Assembly: GCF_030657435.1 (NCBI RefSeq)
Contig: NZ_JAUTWS010000023.1
Span: 35,742 to 99,741, forward strand
DNA from: Paracraurococcus lichenis
Lineage (GTDB): Bacteria > Pseudomonadota > Alphaproteobacteria > Acetobacterales > Acetobacteraceae
Direction: 5' to 3'
DNA length: 64,000 bases
The notes under the pieces were generated by a model. It was not told the DNA's origin and did not search any database. It saw only the letters and a program-made list of their open reading frames with translations. Position 1 is the stretch's first letter. Each line of letters starts with the position of its first letter. Below, piece after piece: positions 7,084 to 16,859 of the stretch. A program made the position numbers and the translations under genes.

Positions 7084-9827
7084 TTGCCGAGCCTCTCGAG
7101 AATGGCCGGCACATGCACCTGGTCGCCCTTGTAGTTGCCGGTCAGCGCGTACATCACGAGGTTGACGCCGAAGCGATAGGCCAGCGTCCGCTGCCGCGTC
7201 CCGCCCGGCACCACGGCGAAGGGGTTGTTGCCCCGCGCGTCGATCGCCCAGGCCGCCGCCCAGTCATGCCCGCCGATGATGACCGGCGAGACGCTGTCAT
7301 TCGCCCGGTCCTGGTCGCGCGCCACCCAGACCGGGCCGCCGGCGAAGCGCCCGGGCAGGTCCACCAGCAGGTAGAAGGCGCGCCTGAGGACATGGTCCTC
7401 CGACACCTGCGCCAGGGGCGGGATCGCCAGGTCGCGGGTGACGCGGCGGAGGGCGGCGCGGGCGCCGCTGGCGAAGCCCTCGCCCGAGCCCTCGTCCCGC
7501 GTGTCGAACAGGATGATGCCGCCATGGCGCATGAAGTCGTTCAGCGCCGTCACCGCCTGGGCATCGGGCTGCGGCGCGTCGGGCGTGATCACCCAGTAGA
7601 GCAGGGGGTAGAAGGAGAGGTCGTCCTGCCCCGGTGTCACCGCCGCCGGATCGGCCAGCGCCGCCGCGGTCCGCCGGTTCACGAAGTCGGACAGCCCGAC
7701 CAGCCCCATGCGCTGCGTCTCGTCCAGCGAGGAATCGCCTGTCACGACATAGGCGAGGCGGGTGGCCAGCACCGGGTCGCCCTCCGGCCCGCCGGCCGAG
7801 CCGCGCTGCGCCATGGCGGGTGCGGCGGCGAGCAGCGCGAGCGCCGCCACGGCGCCCACCCGCGCGGCGCGCGGCACCGCCAGCAGGCCGCGCAGGACCA
7901 GCCCGATGACGAGGTCGGCGGCCAGCAGCAGCAGCGCCGCCGCCAGCAGCCAGGGGCCGAGGTCGCGCTCGGCCGGGATGCCGCCGATCGCCAGCACCGA
8001 GGTGCCCGGCGGCGGCGGCGGCGCGGCGCGCGGGCCGGGGATGGCGCCGCCGAGGTTCAGCGCCCGGCGATAGGCGGCATTCGCCGCGTCCTGGCCGGGC
8101 GTGCCGTACCAGCCCGGCGGGTTGCGCGGGGAGGGCACCGTGCCCTCGATGGCGGAGGCCGGCAGGGCGCTCGCCGCCGGCGGCGCCGCGCCCAGCCGGC
8201 CGAAGCCGTCCAGCGTCTCGAGCGGGGCGAGCGGCGCGTCGCCCTCCTGCCCCTGGATGCCGGCCGAGAGGGCGACGATCCGCCGCAGCATCTGCACGAA
8301 GAGGCCCGAGAGCGGCAGGTTCGACCACTCGGCATTGGCGGTCACGTGGAACAGCACGATGCGCCCCTGGCCGCGCGCCTCGGCGGTGACCAGCGGCGTG
8401 CCGTCCGCGAGCCGCGCCCAGGTCCGCTCCGACAGGCGCGGGGAGGGCTCGGCCAGCACCTGCCGCTCCACCGTCACCTCGGCCGGCACGGGCAGGCCCA
8501 GGAAGGGCGAATGGTCGGGGAAGGGCGCCAGGCGCTGCGGCTGCTCCCAGGAGAGCGAGCCGCCCAGCGAGCGCTCGGCCCTGAGCGGCACCGGCAGCAG
8601 CGGATCCTGATGGTCGGCGATGCGCGGCCCGGCGAAGCGGATCAGCGTGCCGCCGCGCTCCACCCAGCGGGTCAGGGCGTCGCGCTCGACGCCCTCGGCC
8701 ACCGGCCGGTCGGCCAGTGCCAGCACGGCGATCGGGCGGGAGAGCAGCCGGTCGAGCGGGCCGCGGCGGATCTCGACGAAGGGCGCCAGCGCCCGGTCGA
8801 GGTAGAAGAGGTCGCCGATCAGCGGCGCGTCGGCGCTCTCCTCCTGCGCCGGCAGCAGGCCGACGGGCCGGCGGCGGAAGCGCTCGTCCAGCAGCACCAC
8901 GCCGCCGGCGCCGGTCTCGCCCTCGATCTCAAGGCGCACCACCTGGTTGCGCAGCTCGACCGGCAGTTCCAGGACCCCCTCGCCCTGCGCGGCATTGGCC
9001 GGGACCGGCACGGTCGCCTGGGCCAGCGCGCGGCCATCGCCGGTGCGGGCCAGCACCACCGCTTCGGACGGGGTCGGCAGCGGCCGCTGCTGCACCGTGA
9101 GGCGGAGCCGGTCGGCCTCCGCCACCGGCGGCGGCAGCAGCCGGACCGGCCGGGCCGCATCCATGGCGAGGGTCAGCGTCCCCGCCCCGGCGAGCGCGGC
9201 CTGGAAGGGCGCGGCGCCGGCCTCGGCATGCTCGATGCCGTCGCTGACCAGCAGGGTGCTGACCGGCCCGGTATTGGTCGTGCGCCAGGCCTGGAAGGCG
9301 GCCAGCGCCGCCGCCCGGTCCGGCGCCCAGGGCTTGGGCCGGAGCGCCGCGAGCCGCGCCCGCAGGTCCTCGGCCGGCATGGGGCCGATCACCCGCGGCG
9401 CATCACCTGTTTCGGAAGGCGCGGTCGCCAGCAGGGCGGCCCGCCGTCCCTCCCGTGCCGCGCGGTCGAGCGCGGCCCCGGCGGCCGCCATGCGGGCCGG
9501 CCAGTCGGCCGCCGCGGCCCAGCCGTCGTCCAGGACCAGGAGCTGCGTGCCCTCGCCGCCCACCCCGCCGCGCGGGCCGAGCACCGGCTGGGCGAGGCCG
9601 AGGATGAGCAGCGCGGCCGCCACGATCCTGAGCAGCAGCAGCCACCAGGGCGTGCGGGCCGGCGTCTCCTGCGTGATGGGCAGGTCGCGCAGCAGGCGGA
9701 GCGCCGGGAAGCCGATGCGCCGCGGTGCCGGCGGCGTGACCCGCAGCAGCCACCACAGGATCGGCAGCGCCGGCAGGGCCAGCAGCAGCCAGGGCGCGGC
9801 GAAGGCGATCGGGCCAAGGCTCAGCAT
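7080..9827 (-). CDS. BatA/DUF4159 domain membrane protein
   Basis: About 915 residues from the ATG at 9827. The N-terminus has a BatA-type region: a hydrophobic helix (WLLLALPALPILWWLL), GFPALRLLRDL, and a second helix ending GLAQPVLGP. A long periplasmic part follows with a VWA-like VLVLDDGWAAA segment. A further helix pair occurs at about residues 630-680, and a C-terminal DUF4159 domain is recognisable from DSSLDETQRMGLVGLSDFV and FMRHGGIILFDTRDEG. DUF4159 proteins are constant partners of MoxR and DUF58 proteins. In-frame sequence upstream of 9827 is GC-rich and lacks a ribosome site. Confidence 0.85.
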   Translation of the reverse strand: MLSLGPIAFAAPWLLLALPALPILWWLLRVTPPAPRRIGFPALRLLRDLPITQETPARTPWWLLLLRIVAAALLILGLAQPVLGPRGGVGGEGTQLLVLDDGWAAAADWPARMAAAGAALDRAAREGRRAALLATAPSETGDAPRVIGPMPAEDLRARLAALRPKPWAPDRAAALAAFQAWRTTNTGPVSTLLVSDGIEHAEAGAAPFQAALAGAGTLTLAMDAARPVRLLPPPVAEADRLRLTVQQRPLPTPSEAVVLARTGDGRALAQATVPVPANAAQGEGVLELPVELRNQVVRLEIEGETGAGGVVLLDERFRRRPVGLLPAQEESADAPLIGDLFYLDRALAPFVEIRRGPLDRLLSRPIAVLALADRPVAEGVERDALTRWVERGGTLIRFAGPRIADHQDPLLPVPLRAERSLGGSLSWEQPQRLAPFPDHSPFLGLPVPAEVTVERQVLAEPSPRLSERTWARLADGTPLVTAEARGQGRIVLFHVTANAEWSNLPLSGLFVQMLRRIVALSAGIQGQEGDAPLAPLETLDGFGRLGAAPPAASALPASAIEGTVPSPRNPPGWYGTPGQDAANAAYRRALNLGGAIPGPRAAPPPPPGTSVLAIGGIPAERDLGPWLLAAALLLLAADLVIGLVLRGLLAVPRAARVGAVAALALLAAAPAMAQRGSAGGPEGDPVLATRLAYVVTGDSSLDETQRMGLVGLSDFVNRRTAAALADPAAVTPGQDDLSFYPLLYWVITPDAPQPDAQAVTALNDFMRHGGIILFDTRDEGSGEGFASGARAALRRVTRDLAIPPLAQVSEDHVLRRAFYLLVDLPGRFAGGPVWVARDQDRANDSVSPVIIGGHDWAAAWAIDARGNNPFAVVPGGTRQRTLAYRFGVNLVMYALTGNYKGDQVHVPAILERLGN

Positions 9828-10031
9828 GCGGGACTCGGCGTCGGGGTGGGGGGGCGCAGTCTTGCGGCGCTGTGGAGCATGCGCGGGCCTTGCCGGGAGG
9901 ACCGGTCGAGGCACGTCGCGTGCCAGGCCGGGCCCGTCCTCAATGCTTTTGTGTGCCTAACTGGCAACGAACTCGCCGGACGCGGCGCCATCGGACCCTG
10001 CAGCATGTCGGTTGTGCCCACGCGATCGGGC

Positions 10032-10961
10032 CTACTGTGGCGCGAGTGCCTGCCACAAGGCCAGCAAAGCCGTCTGCGGCGGCTGATCGACATGATGGGT
10101 CATGAACCCCCAGCCGGCGGCGGCGGCGATGGCGGCAATCCCGTCGCGATGGTGGCGCAGGCGCTCGACATAGACGGCGCGGGCCTCCTCGACCCTCGGC
10201 ACCAGCACGCCCTCGCGGCCGCTGCCCCATTCGAACAGGACGCGCCCGGCATAGGCCCGGTTGCCTTGGCCGAGAGTCTCTTCCTCGGGGTCCAGCACCT
10301 GCAGGATGTGCCCGCGCACCGGCCAGGCGGCCAGCGCCGCGACCGCCGCATGGATCTCGGGCAGCGGCGCCATGAAATCGCCGATCAGCACCGCGCGGGC
10401 ATGCCGCGGCAGGCTGTGGTCCGGCAGCGGTAGGGCGCGCGACTTGGTGACCGCGGTCATGGTCTCGACCAGCGAGGCCAGGCCCGCCCGGCCGGCATGG
10501 GCGCGCGGCGGACCGCCGATCAGCCGCACCCGCTCCCCGCCGCGCAGCGCCAGCGCGGCGAGCGCCGCGGTGAGCAGGTCCGCCCTCTCCCGCTTGCTCT
10601 GCCGGTTGGCGGAGAAGCGCCATTCCATGCTGCGGGAGGCATCGGACCAGAGGGCGATGGTCTGCGCCGCCTCCCATTCCGTCTCCCGGATGAAGAGCCG
10701 GTCGGACTTGGCGCTCTGCCGCCAGTCGATGCGGCCGACCGCATCGCCCTGCAGGAAGGGGCGGAACTGCCAGAAGGCATCGCCCTGGCCGGCGCGGCGG
10801 CGGCCATGCACGCCCTGCAGGATGGTGGCGGCGACCCGGTCCGCCGCGACCACCAGCGGCGGCAGCCGGGCGCCCAGCGCCTCGGCGCGCAGCGCCGCCT
10901 GGCCCGGCGCCAGGGGAGGGCTGCCGGGCGGCCGGGCGGCCGGCGTGCGGGGCTCAGCCAA
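10032..10961 (-). CDS. DUF58 domain-containing protein
   Basis: 309-residue cytoplasmic protein. The DUF58 signature is clear: GDAFWQFRPFLQGDAVGRIDWRQSAKS with LFIRETEWEAA following (about residues 59-97), then a VWA-like fold with ALWSDASRSMEW as the likely metal site. The start appears to be a TTG at 10961, overlapping the end of the moxR gene by eight bases, which implies translational coupling. DUF58 proteins pair with MoxR ATPases in this conserved cluster. The downstream gap to the DUF4159 gene (about 200 bp) contains no gene. Confidence 0.88.
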   Translation of the reverse strand: MAEPRTPAARPPGSPPLAPGQAALRAEALGARLPPLVVAADRVAATILQGVHGRRRAGQGDAFWQFRPFLQGDAVGRIDWRQSAKSDRLFIRETEWEAAQTIALWSDASRSMEWRFSANRQSKRERADLLTAALAALALRGGERVRLIGGPPRAHAGRAGLASLVETMTAVTKSRALPLPDHSLPRHARAVLIGDFMAPLPEIHAAVAALAAWPVRGHILQVLDPEEETLGQGNRAYAGRVLFEWGSGREGVLVPRVEEARAVYVERLRHHRDGIAAIAAAAGWGFMTHHVDQPPQTALLALWQALAPQ

Positions 10962-11982
10962 GCCGGGCCTTCAGCGTCTCGATGACGTCGGCGATCTGCA
11001 CCCCCTCGGCACGGGCGGAGAAGTTCAGCGCCATGCGGTGGCGGAGCACCGGCGCGGCCAGCGCCAGCACGTCCTCGATCGAGGGGGCGAGGCGGCCGTC
11101 CAGCAGGGCGCGGGCGCGGGTCGCCAGCATCAGCGCCTGCGCCGCGCGCGGGCCGGGGCCCCAGGCGAGGTGCTTGCCGACGGCGGGGATGGGGGAGTTC
11201 TCGGGCCGCGCGCCGCGGACCAGCCGCAGGATGGCGTCGAGCACGCCCTCGCCGACCGGGATGCGGCGGATCAGCGCCTGCGCCGCCATCAGCTCCGGCC
11301 CCGTCAGCGCCCGGACCGGCTTCGCATCCGTCGCGCCGGTGGTCGCCAGCAGCATGGCGCGCTCGGCGGCCTCGTCCGGATAGGTGATCTCGACCTCGAG
11401 CAGGAAGCGGTCGAGCTGCGCCTCCGGCAGGGGATAGGTGCCCTCCTGCTCGATCGGATTCTGTGTCGCCAGCACGTGGAAGGGCGCCGGCAGCGGGTGG
11501 ACATGCCCGGCGACGGAGACCTTGTGCTCCTGCATCGACTGCAGCAGGGCGGACTGGGTGCGCGGGCTGGCGCGGTTGATCTCGTCTGCCATGAGAAGCT
11601 GGCAGAAGACCGGGCCGGGAATGAAGCGGAAGGCGCGGCGGCCCTCCTCGCTCTCCTCGAGCACCTCCGAGCCGATGATGTCGGCCGGCATCAGGTCCGG
11701 GGTGAACTGCACCCGGCGGGCATCGAGGCCGAGGACGGTCCCGAGCGTCTCGACCAGCTTGGTCTTGCCGAGGCCGGGGACGCCGACGAGCAGCGCATGG
11801 CCGCCCGAGAGCAGGGTGATGAGCGTATGCTCGACCACCTCCTCCTGGCCGAAGATGACCCGTCCCACGGCCTCCCGCACGCGGTGCAGGCGTTCGCCGA
11901 GGGCCTCGACCTCCGCCACCATGGCGGCGGGGTCGCCGGTGCCGTTGCTGCCACTCATTGCGGTGTCGGCCACTTCAATCAT
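10954..11982 (-). CDS. MoxR-family AAA+ ATPase
   Basis: 342 residues. Walker A GVPGLGKT at 67-74, Walker B LLMADEIN around 129-136, sensor 1 in HVLATQNPIEQEGTYPLPEAQLDRF, all typical of MoxR (RavA/CGN-type) ATPases. They act as chaperone-like machines that mature or insert metal cofactors or remodel VWA proteins. It heads a minus-strand operon with DUF58, DUF4159, a small protein, a GATase-like membrane protein and a lipoprotein, the VWA-type partners expected for this family. The gene is divergent from the DUF1285 gene with about 130 bp between, so the promoter region is shared. Confidence 0.9.
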   Translation of the reverse strand: MIEVADTAMSGSNGTGDPAAMVAEVEALGERLHRVREAVGRVIFGQEEVVEHTLITLLSGGHALLVGVPGLGKTKLVETLGTVLGLDARRVQFTPDLMPADIIGSEVLEESEEGRRAFRFIPGPVFCQLLMADEINRASPRTQSALLQSMQEHKVSVAGHVHPLPAPFHVLATQNPIEQEGTYPLPEAQLDRFLLEVEITYPDEAAERAMLLATTGATDAKPVRALTGPELMAAQALIRRIPVGEGVLDAILRLVRGARPENSPIPAVGKHLAWGPGPRAAQALMLATRARALLDGRLAPSIEDVLALAAPVLRHRMALNFSARAEGVQIADVIETLKARLG

Positions 11983-12114
11983 CCCAACGTCGATCCCTAT
12001 ATTGGCGCCTGAGCGGCCCTGGCGACGCCCCGGGGATGTGCGTCACCCGGACGTGTGGATGCAGCAGCCTATGGCCAGGAGCGGCGAGAACAAAGCGGTG
12101 AATGGGAGGCTGCC

Positions 12115-12768
12115 GTGCAGAACCGGATGAGGGCCGAGGAGAACTCCCGGCCGGGGACATCCCAGGCGGGGACGTCCCAGGGCTGCCCGACTGGCATCGC
12201 GGCCGGGCCGGAGGCGCCGGGCATGCGCGGGGCGAATGGCCTGCGGCGCAAGCACGAGGTGGGCCACTACGCGATCCGCATCGACCGCAACGGCACCTGG
12301 TATTACCAGGGCAGTCCGATCAACCGTAAGGAGCTGGTCTGCCTCTTCGCCAGCGTGCTGCGGCGGGAGCCGGACGGGTCCTACTGGCTGGAGACGCCGG
12401 TGGAGCGCGGCCGGATCGAGGTGGAGGATGCCCCCTTCGTCGCCGTCGAGATGGTCTGGAAGGACTGCGACTGCGGCAGCGGCCGGCCGCAGCAATGCCT
12501 GGCCTTCCGCACCAACCTGGACCAGATCGTGACGGCCAATGCCGAGCACCCGATCCGCATCCATGTGGATCCGCGGACGCGCGAGCCGCGGCCCTATATC
12601 CTGGTGCGGCCGGGGCTCGAGGCGAAGATCAACCGCGCGGTCTTCTACGAGCTCGTCGCGCTCGGCGAGACCGAGGTGGTGGACGGGCGGGAGGTGCTCG
12701 GCGTCTGGAGCGAGGGCGTCTTCTTCCCGATCGACGAGGTGAGCGCGATCGACGCCGCGGCGGAGTGA
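12115..12768 (+). CDS. DUF1285 domain-containing protein
   Basis: About 217 residues from a GTG at 12115, chosen because GGGAGG lies five bases before it (12104-12109). The DUF1285 core starts at about residue 48: IRIDRNGTWYYQGSPINRKELVCLFASVLRR-type sequence, with LETPVERGRIEVEDAPF and a conserved GLEAKINRAVFYELV segment near the end. DUF1285 is a small mixed alpha/beta domain of unknown role in proteobacteria. The first 40 residues are low complexity (GTSQAGTSQG repeat), so an internal start is also possible. It begins a plus-strand run of housekeeping genes. Confidence 0.82.
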   Translation: MQNRMRAEENSRPGTSQAGTSQGCPTGIAAGPEAPGMRGANGLRRKHEVGHYAIRIDRNGTWYYQGSPINRKELVCLFASVLRREPDGSYWLETPVERGRIEVEDAPFVAVEMVWKDCDCGSGRPQQCLAFRTNLDQIVTANAEHPIRIHVDPRTREPRPYILVRPGLEAKINRAVFYELVALGETEVVDGREVLGVWSEGVFFPIDEVSAIDAAAE

Positions 12769-12829
12769 GCGCGCGGCATCCCGCCGCCGGGGATGGCCGA
12801 GGCTGCCGGCGCCGGTCTATCCTGCCGGC

Positions 12830-13420
12830 GTGACGCCCGCCGAGATCGCCGCCCGCCTCGCCGACCCCGCGGCCCAGGCCCTGGTCGGCCCGACCCTGTT
12901 CAACGATGCGGAAGGTTTCGCGGCGGACAGCATCCGCCCCGCCGCCGTGCTCGTGCCGATCGTGCTGCACCCGGCGCCGACCATCCTGCTGACGCTCAGG
13001 GCGGCGAAGCTCTCGGCCCATGCCGGCCAGGTCAGCTTCCCTGGCGGCCGGATCGAGGCGGGCGAGACGCCCGAGGCGGCGGCGGTGCGGGAGGCGGCAG
13101 AGGAGGTCGGGCTCGACCCGCGGCTGCCGGAGCTGATCGGGCGGCTGCCGGAACACCATACCGGCACCGGCTTTCGCATCACGCCCATCGTCGGCCTGGT
13201 GCCGCCGCCGCTGAACCTGGTGCCCGATCCGGCCGAGGTGGAGGAGCCCTTCGAGCTGCCGCTCTCGGTCGTGCTGGACCCGAAGGCGCCGGAGCGGCGG
13301 ACGGCGGAATGGAAGGGCCGCACCCGCACCTTCTGGGTCTGGCCGCATGAGCGGCACTATATCTGGGGCGCGACCGCGGCGATCCTGGTGAACCTGGCGA
13401 AGGTGCTGCGCGGCGGGTGA
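12830..13420 (+). CDS. NUDIX hydrolase, CoA pyrophosphatase type
   Basis: 196 residues. A complete Nudix box is present at 73-95 (G-x5-E79-x7-R87-E88-x2-E91-E92-x-G94-L). Immediately before it, LTLRAAKLSAHAGQVSFPGG matches the UPF0035 motif that marks CoA pyrophosphatases of the NudL/PCD1 type, which split CoA derivatives to phosphopantetheine and ADP-nucleotide. The GTG start has no strong ribosome site. It lies 61 bp after the DUF1285 gene and shortly before DUF6111 and the CCA-adding gene, an order often seen in Acetobacteraceae and relatives. Confidence 0.85.
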   Translation: MTPAEIAARLADPAAQALVGPTLFNDAEGFAADSIRPAAVLVPIVLHPAPTILLTLRAAKLSAHAGQVSFPGGRIEAGETPEAAAVREAAEEVGLDPRLPELIGRLPEHHTGTGFRITPIVGLVPPPLNLVPDPAEVEEPFELPLSVVLDPKAPERRTAEWKGRTRTFWVWPHERHYIWGATAAILVNLAKVLRGG

Positions 13421-13505
13421 ACCGCCCCTGCGATCACGGGTGCGGCGGGCCGGACGCGTCTCGCGTTGGGCGTGCCATGATACCATTGCGCAGCGTGGCG
13501 AACCC

Positions 13506-13757
13506 ATGCCCTATCTGATCGAGTTCCTGCTCTTCCTCCTGCCCTTCGCCGCCTATGCGGTCTGGCGCTGGTACAATCCCGGCATCGAGCCGGGCCCGCG
13601 GGTGATGGCCGCGGCCGCGGCCGGGGTCCTGCTGATGCTGCTCTTCGCGATCTGGTACGGCCTCTCCGTCTCCATGGCGCCGCACGAGGTCTATGTGCCG
13701 GCCCATCTCGGCCCGGACGGAAGGGTGGTCCCCGGCCGGCTGGAGCCGGCGCGGTGA
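13506..13757 (+). CDS. DUF6111-type small membrane protein
   Basis: 83 residues with two transmembrane helices (LIEFLLFLLPFAAYAVW at the N-terminus and AAAAAGVLLMLLFAIWYGL in the middle), then a short hydrophilic tail (HEVYVPAHLGPDGRVVPG). The pattern fits DUF6111, a small inner-membrane family sitting between a NUDIX and a CCA-adding gene in Rhodospirillales. Function unknown. The stop overlaps the GTG of the next gene by four bases, so the two are co-translated. Confidence 0.78.
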   Translation: MPYLIEFLLFLLPFAAYAVWRWYNPGIEPGPRVMAAAAAGVLLMLLFAIWYGLSVSMAPHEVYVPAHLGPDGRVVPGRLEPAR

Positions 13758-14968
13758 CGGCGGACCCGCCCGCCGCGCAACTCGACCCGCCGGACCTGCT
13801 GCGGCGGGGCGCGCCGGCGGCGGTGCTGGCGGCGCTGCCCGGGGCGCGGGCGGTGGGCGGCGTGGTGCGGGACCTGCTGGCGGGCCGGCCGGTGCAGGAT
13901 GTGGACGTGGCGGCGCCGCTGCCGCCGGAGGCGATCGCGGCCCGCCTGCGCGCCGCCGGGCTGAAGGTCTTCGAGACCGGCCTCGCCCATGGCACCGTCA
14001 CCGCCGTGCTGGAGGGCGAGCCGGTGGAGGTGACCAGCCTGCGCCGCGACCTCGCGACCGACGGCCGGCATGCCGAGGTGGAATGGACCACCGACTGGCG
14101 GGAGGATGCGGCGCGGCGCGACTTCACGATCAATGCCATGTCGCTCTCGGCCGAAGGCGCGCTGTTCGACTATTTCGGCGGCCGTGCCGACCTGACGGCG
14201 GGGCGGGTGCGCTTCGTCGGCGACCCCGCGACCCGGCTGGCCGAGGACTACCTCAGGGCGCTCCGCTTCTTCCGCTTCCAGGCCCGCTACGGGGAGGGCG
14301 CGCCCGACCTGGCGGCGGTCGCGGCGATCCGGGCGGCGGTGCCGGGCCTCGCGCGGCTCTCGGCCGAGCGGGTCTGGATGGAACTGAAGCGCCTGCTGGC
14401 GGCGCCCGACCCGGTGGCGGCGCTGGCGCTGATGGCGGAGACCGGCGTGCTCGGCGCGGTGCTGCCGGAAGGTGCGGACCGCGTCGTGCTGGCGGCGCTG
14501 GTCGCCGCCGGCGGGCCGGTCGACCCGCTGCTGCGCATCGCCGCGCTGGTGGCGCCGGAGGCCGCGGATGCCGGGCTGCCGCAGCGGCTGCGCTGGTCGG
14601 TGGCCGAGGCCGCCCGCTATGCCGCGGCGCGCGACCTCGCGCCGGTGCTGGCGCTGCCGGAGGGCGCGGCGCTGCGCCGGGTGCTGGCCGATGTCGCGCC
14701 GGACGCCGCCCTCGACCGCGCCTGGATCGCCGAGGCGCGCGGCCTGCCGGGCGACTGGGCGGCGCTCCGCGCCCGCATCGCGGCGACACCGCGGCCGATC
14801 TTCCCGCTGAAGGGCCGGGACGGGCTCGCCGCCGGCATCCCGCCCGGCCCGGCGCTCGGCGCGGCGCTGGCCGAGACCCGCGCCTGGTGGCTCTGGCGCG
14901 GCTGCACGGACGATGCCGAGGCCTGCCGGGCGCATCTGCGCGAGGCCGCGGCGCGCCCGGCAGGCTGA
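13754..14968 (+). CDS. CCA tRNA nucleotidyltransferase (poly(A) polymerase-like)
   Basis: 404 residues starting with GTG inside the stop of the DUF6111 gene. The class II nucleotidyltransferase head is evident: AVGGVVRDLLAGRPVQDVDVAA (residues 36-57) gives the GGxVRD and DxD motifs. Motif B (DFTINAMSLS) and the EDYLRALRFFRFQARYG motif follow. The enzyme would add or repair the tRNA 3' CCA end. It lacks an HD domain, as is usual in alphaproteobacteria. It ends a compact run of genes; the next 230 bp hold no gene. Confidence 0.9.
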   Translation: MTADPPAAQLDPPDLLRRGAPAAVLAALPGARAVGGVVRDLLAGRPVQDVDVAAPLPPEAIAARLRAAGLKVFETGLAHGTVTAVLEGEPVEVTSLRRDLATDGRHAEVEWTTDWREDAARRDFTINAMSLSAEGALFDYFGGRADLTAGRVRFVGDPATRLAEDYLRALRFFRFQARYGEGAPDLAAVAAIRAAVPGLARLSAERVWMELKRLLAAPDPVAALALMAETGVLGAVLPEGADRVVLAALVAAGGPVDPLLRIAALVAPEAADAGLPQRLRWSVAEAARYAAARDLAPVLALPEGAALRRVLADVAPDAALDRAWIAEARGLPGDWAALRARIAATPRPIFPLKGRDGLAAGIPPGPALGAALAETRAWWLWRGCTDDAEACRAHLREAAARPAG

Positions 14969-15201
14969 GGGCATGGCGGGACCTGGCCGGAAGCGCGGCT
15001 GCCCAGCGCGAGAATTGCATTCCCTGGAAAATTTATGATCCTCATCCGCACGCGATGGTAGATTGCAGGACCGTTCCCCGGGCGGTTTCCGGGCCGTCAT
15101 GCGCGCGCCCTGCTCCCGCCTGCCGGGGGGCAGAATTTGGAGATCGACATTGCTTTCCCCTGCGCCGAACCGGCCGATGCGACGCGTGATGAGCCGATCT
15201 G
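14969..15201. other. Gene-free stretch before the histidine kinase
   Basis: 233 bp with locally lower GC (GAATTGCATTCC and AAAATTTATGATCC near 15010-15040), consistent with a promoter for the kinase gene. I could not fix a -35/-10 pair or an operator with confidence, and no coding region or RNA was seen. Confidence 0.4.
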
Positions 15202-16740
15202 ATGCTTGATGAGGAGGACGCGGCCCGGCCGGCCGCCGTTGCGTCCGGGCCCGGGGTTGTCGGCAAGGCCGCCGCCCGCGCTGTCTTCGGACCCCTCGAT
15301 GCCGCGCTGCACGAGAGCCGCCAGAGGCTCGAGGCCGTCGTCTCGCAGGCCGCGGTCGGCATCGGCCTGACGGATGCCGAGGGCCGCTTCGTCCTGGTGA
15401 ACGACCGCCACTGCGCCATCCTCGGCCGGACCCGGCAGGAGCTTCTCGGCGGCCTGCGCATGCAGGACCTGACCCATCCGGAGGACAGGCCCGGCAATCT
15501 CGCGCTCTTCCACCGCCTGCTCGACACCGGCGAGCCCTTCGCCCTCGAGAAGCGCTATCTCCGCCCCGACGGCACGCCGGTCTGGGTCGAGGTGCACGTC
15601 TCGCCGACCCGCGACCCGGCCGGGCAGGTGGACGGCGCCATGTCCGTGATCCTCGACGCCACGGCGCGCCGGGCCGCGGCGGCCGAGCGCGAGGCGCTGC
15701 TCGCCGCGCTCGAGACGGCACGGCAGGAGGCGGAACTCGGGCGCGGGCAGCTTGCCGCGATCCTCGAATACCTGCCGGTCGGCGTCGGCATCGTCGACAC
15801 GGCGGGGCGCATGATCCTCGGCAACCCGGCCTTGCACCGCTTCCTGGCCACGGCGGTGCCCTCGACGGATGCCGCCTTGGCGGCGCGCTGGGTCGGGTAT
15901 CACCCCGACGGCCGGCGCATCGCGCCGCAGGACTTTCCTGTGGCACGTGCGCTGCGCGGCGAACGCGTGGTGCCCGGGGCGGACTTCCTCCACCACGGCC
16001 AGGACGGCGCCGAGTGCTGGACGCGGGTGGCCGCGGTGCCGGTGCCCGGACCGGCGGGCAGCGTCGCCGGGGCGGTGCTGCTGGTCGAGGATGTCGACGC
16101 GCGGGTGCGGGCCGAGGCCCGGCGCGAGGTGGTGCTGGCGGAGCTGAACCACCGGGTCAAGAACATCCTTGCCACCATCCAGGGCCTCGCCGCCCAGACG
16201 CTGAAGGGCGTGGGCGGCGATCCCAGGCGCTTCGCGCAGCATTTCGGGGCGCGGCTGCGCACCCTGGCCCGCGCGCACGACCTGCTGACCGCGCATGGCT
16301 GGGAGCCGACGGGCGTCGAGGAGGTGATCCGCACCGCCCTCGCGCCCTGGCTGGGCACGAACCGGGCGGCGCCGTCGATCGGCATCGTCAACGCGGCCGG
16401 CACGGCGAAGCTGTCCCCGGCGCAGGCGCAGGCGCTCGTCCTGGCCTTCCACGAGCTGGCGACCAATGCCACGAAATACGGCGCGCTCTCGGTGCCGGGG
16501 GGACGCGTCGGGATCCGGTGCGAGGCGGCGCCGGGTGCAACCGTCCTGCTGCACTGGACCGAGACGGGCGGCCCGCCGGTGTCGCGGCCGCCGGACCGGC
16601 GCGGCTTCGGGACGCGGCTGCTCGAGCGCGGCCTGGCGCACGACCTCGGGCCCGGCAGCACGGTGACGCTGCATTTCGACCCCGCCGGGCTGCAGGCCAG
16701 CATCCGCTTCACGCCCGCGCCGATGCGCGGTCCGGGCTGA
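15202..16740 (+). CDS. PAS domain HWE-family sensor histidine kinase
   Basis: 512 residues, no membrane segment, so a cytoplasmic sensor. Two PAS domains (about 42-155 and 183-300, the first with VLVNDRHCAILGRTRQELLG and a PAC segment). The kinase core has the HWE marks: phospho-acceptor H317 in AELNHRVKNILATIQ, an N-box with N422 in FHELATNATKYGALS, and W452-T-E454 in the G1 region that names the family. HWE kinases often feed the alphaproteobacterial general stress response, but no phyR/nepR/ecfG genes are adjacent. It appears monocistronic; partner regulator unknown. Confidence 0.9.
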   Translation: MLDEEDAARPAAVASGPGVVGKAAARAVFGPLDAALHESRQRLEAVVSQAAVGIGLTDAEGRFVLVNDRHCAILGRTRQELLGGLRMQDLTHPEDRPGNLALFHRLLDTGEPFALEKRYLRPDGTPVWVEVHVSPTRDPAGQVDGAMSVILDATARRAAAAEREALLAALETARQEAELGRGQLAAILEYLPVGVGIVDTAGRMILGNPALHRFLATAVPSTDAALAARWVGYHPDGRRIAPQDFPVARALRGERVVPGADFLHHGQDGAECWTRVAAVPVPGPAGSVAGAVLLVEDVDARVRAEARREVVLAELNHRVKNILATIQGLAAQTLKGVGGDPRRFAQHFGARLRTLARAHDLLTAHGWEPTGVEEVIRTALAPWLGTNRAAPSIGIVNAAGTAKLSPAQAQALVLAFHELATNATKYGALSVPGGRVGIRCEAAPGATVLLHWTETGGPPVSRPPDRRGFGTRLLERGLAHDLGPGSTVTLHFDPAGLQASIRFTPAPMRGPG

Positions 16741-16859
16741 CCGCCCGCGCGTCCGGGCGGCGTCCCGCTGTCGCAGGTCGGGCAAGGGTGGTCGCCGCTG
16801 CGGCCCGGGAGGATGCCGGGCTTCGACGCCCCCGGGAAAAGCTGTTACGCCCCGCCGCC

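Noticed and set aside
5892..10433. Very long plus-strand open frame (about 1500 codons) opposite the MoxR-type operon
   Set aside because: It is the reverse shadow of GC-rich genes; the minus-strand frames carry clear domains and overlapping starts, while this one has an Arg/Ala/Gly-rich composition without motifs.
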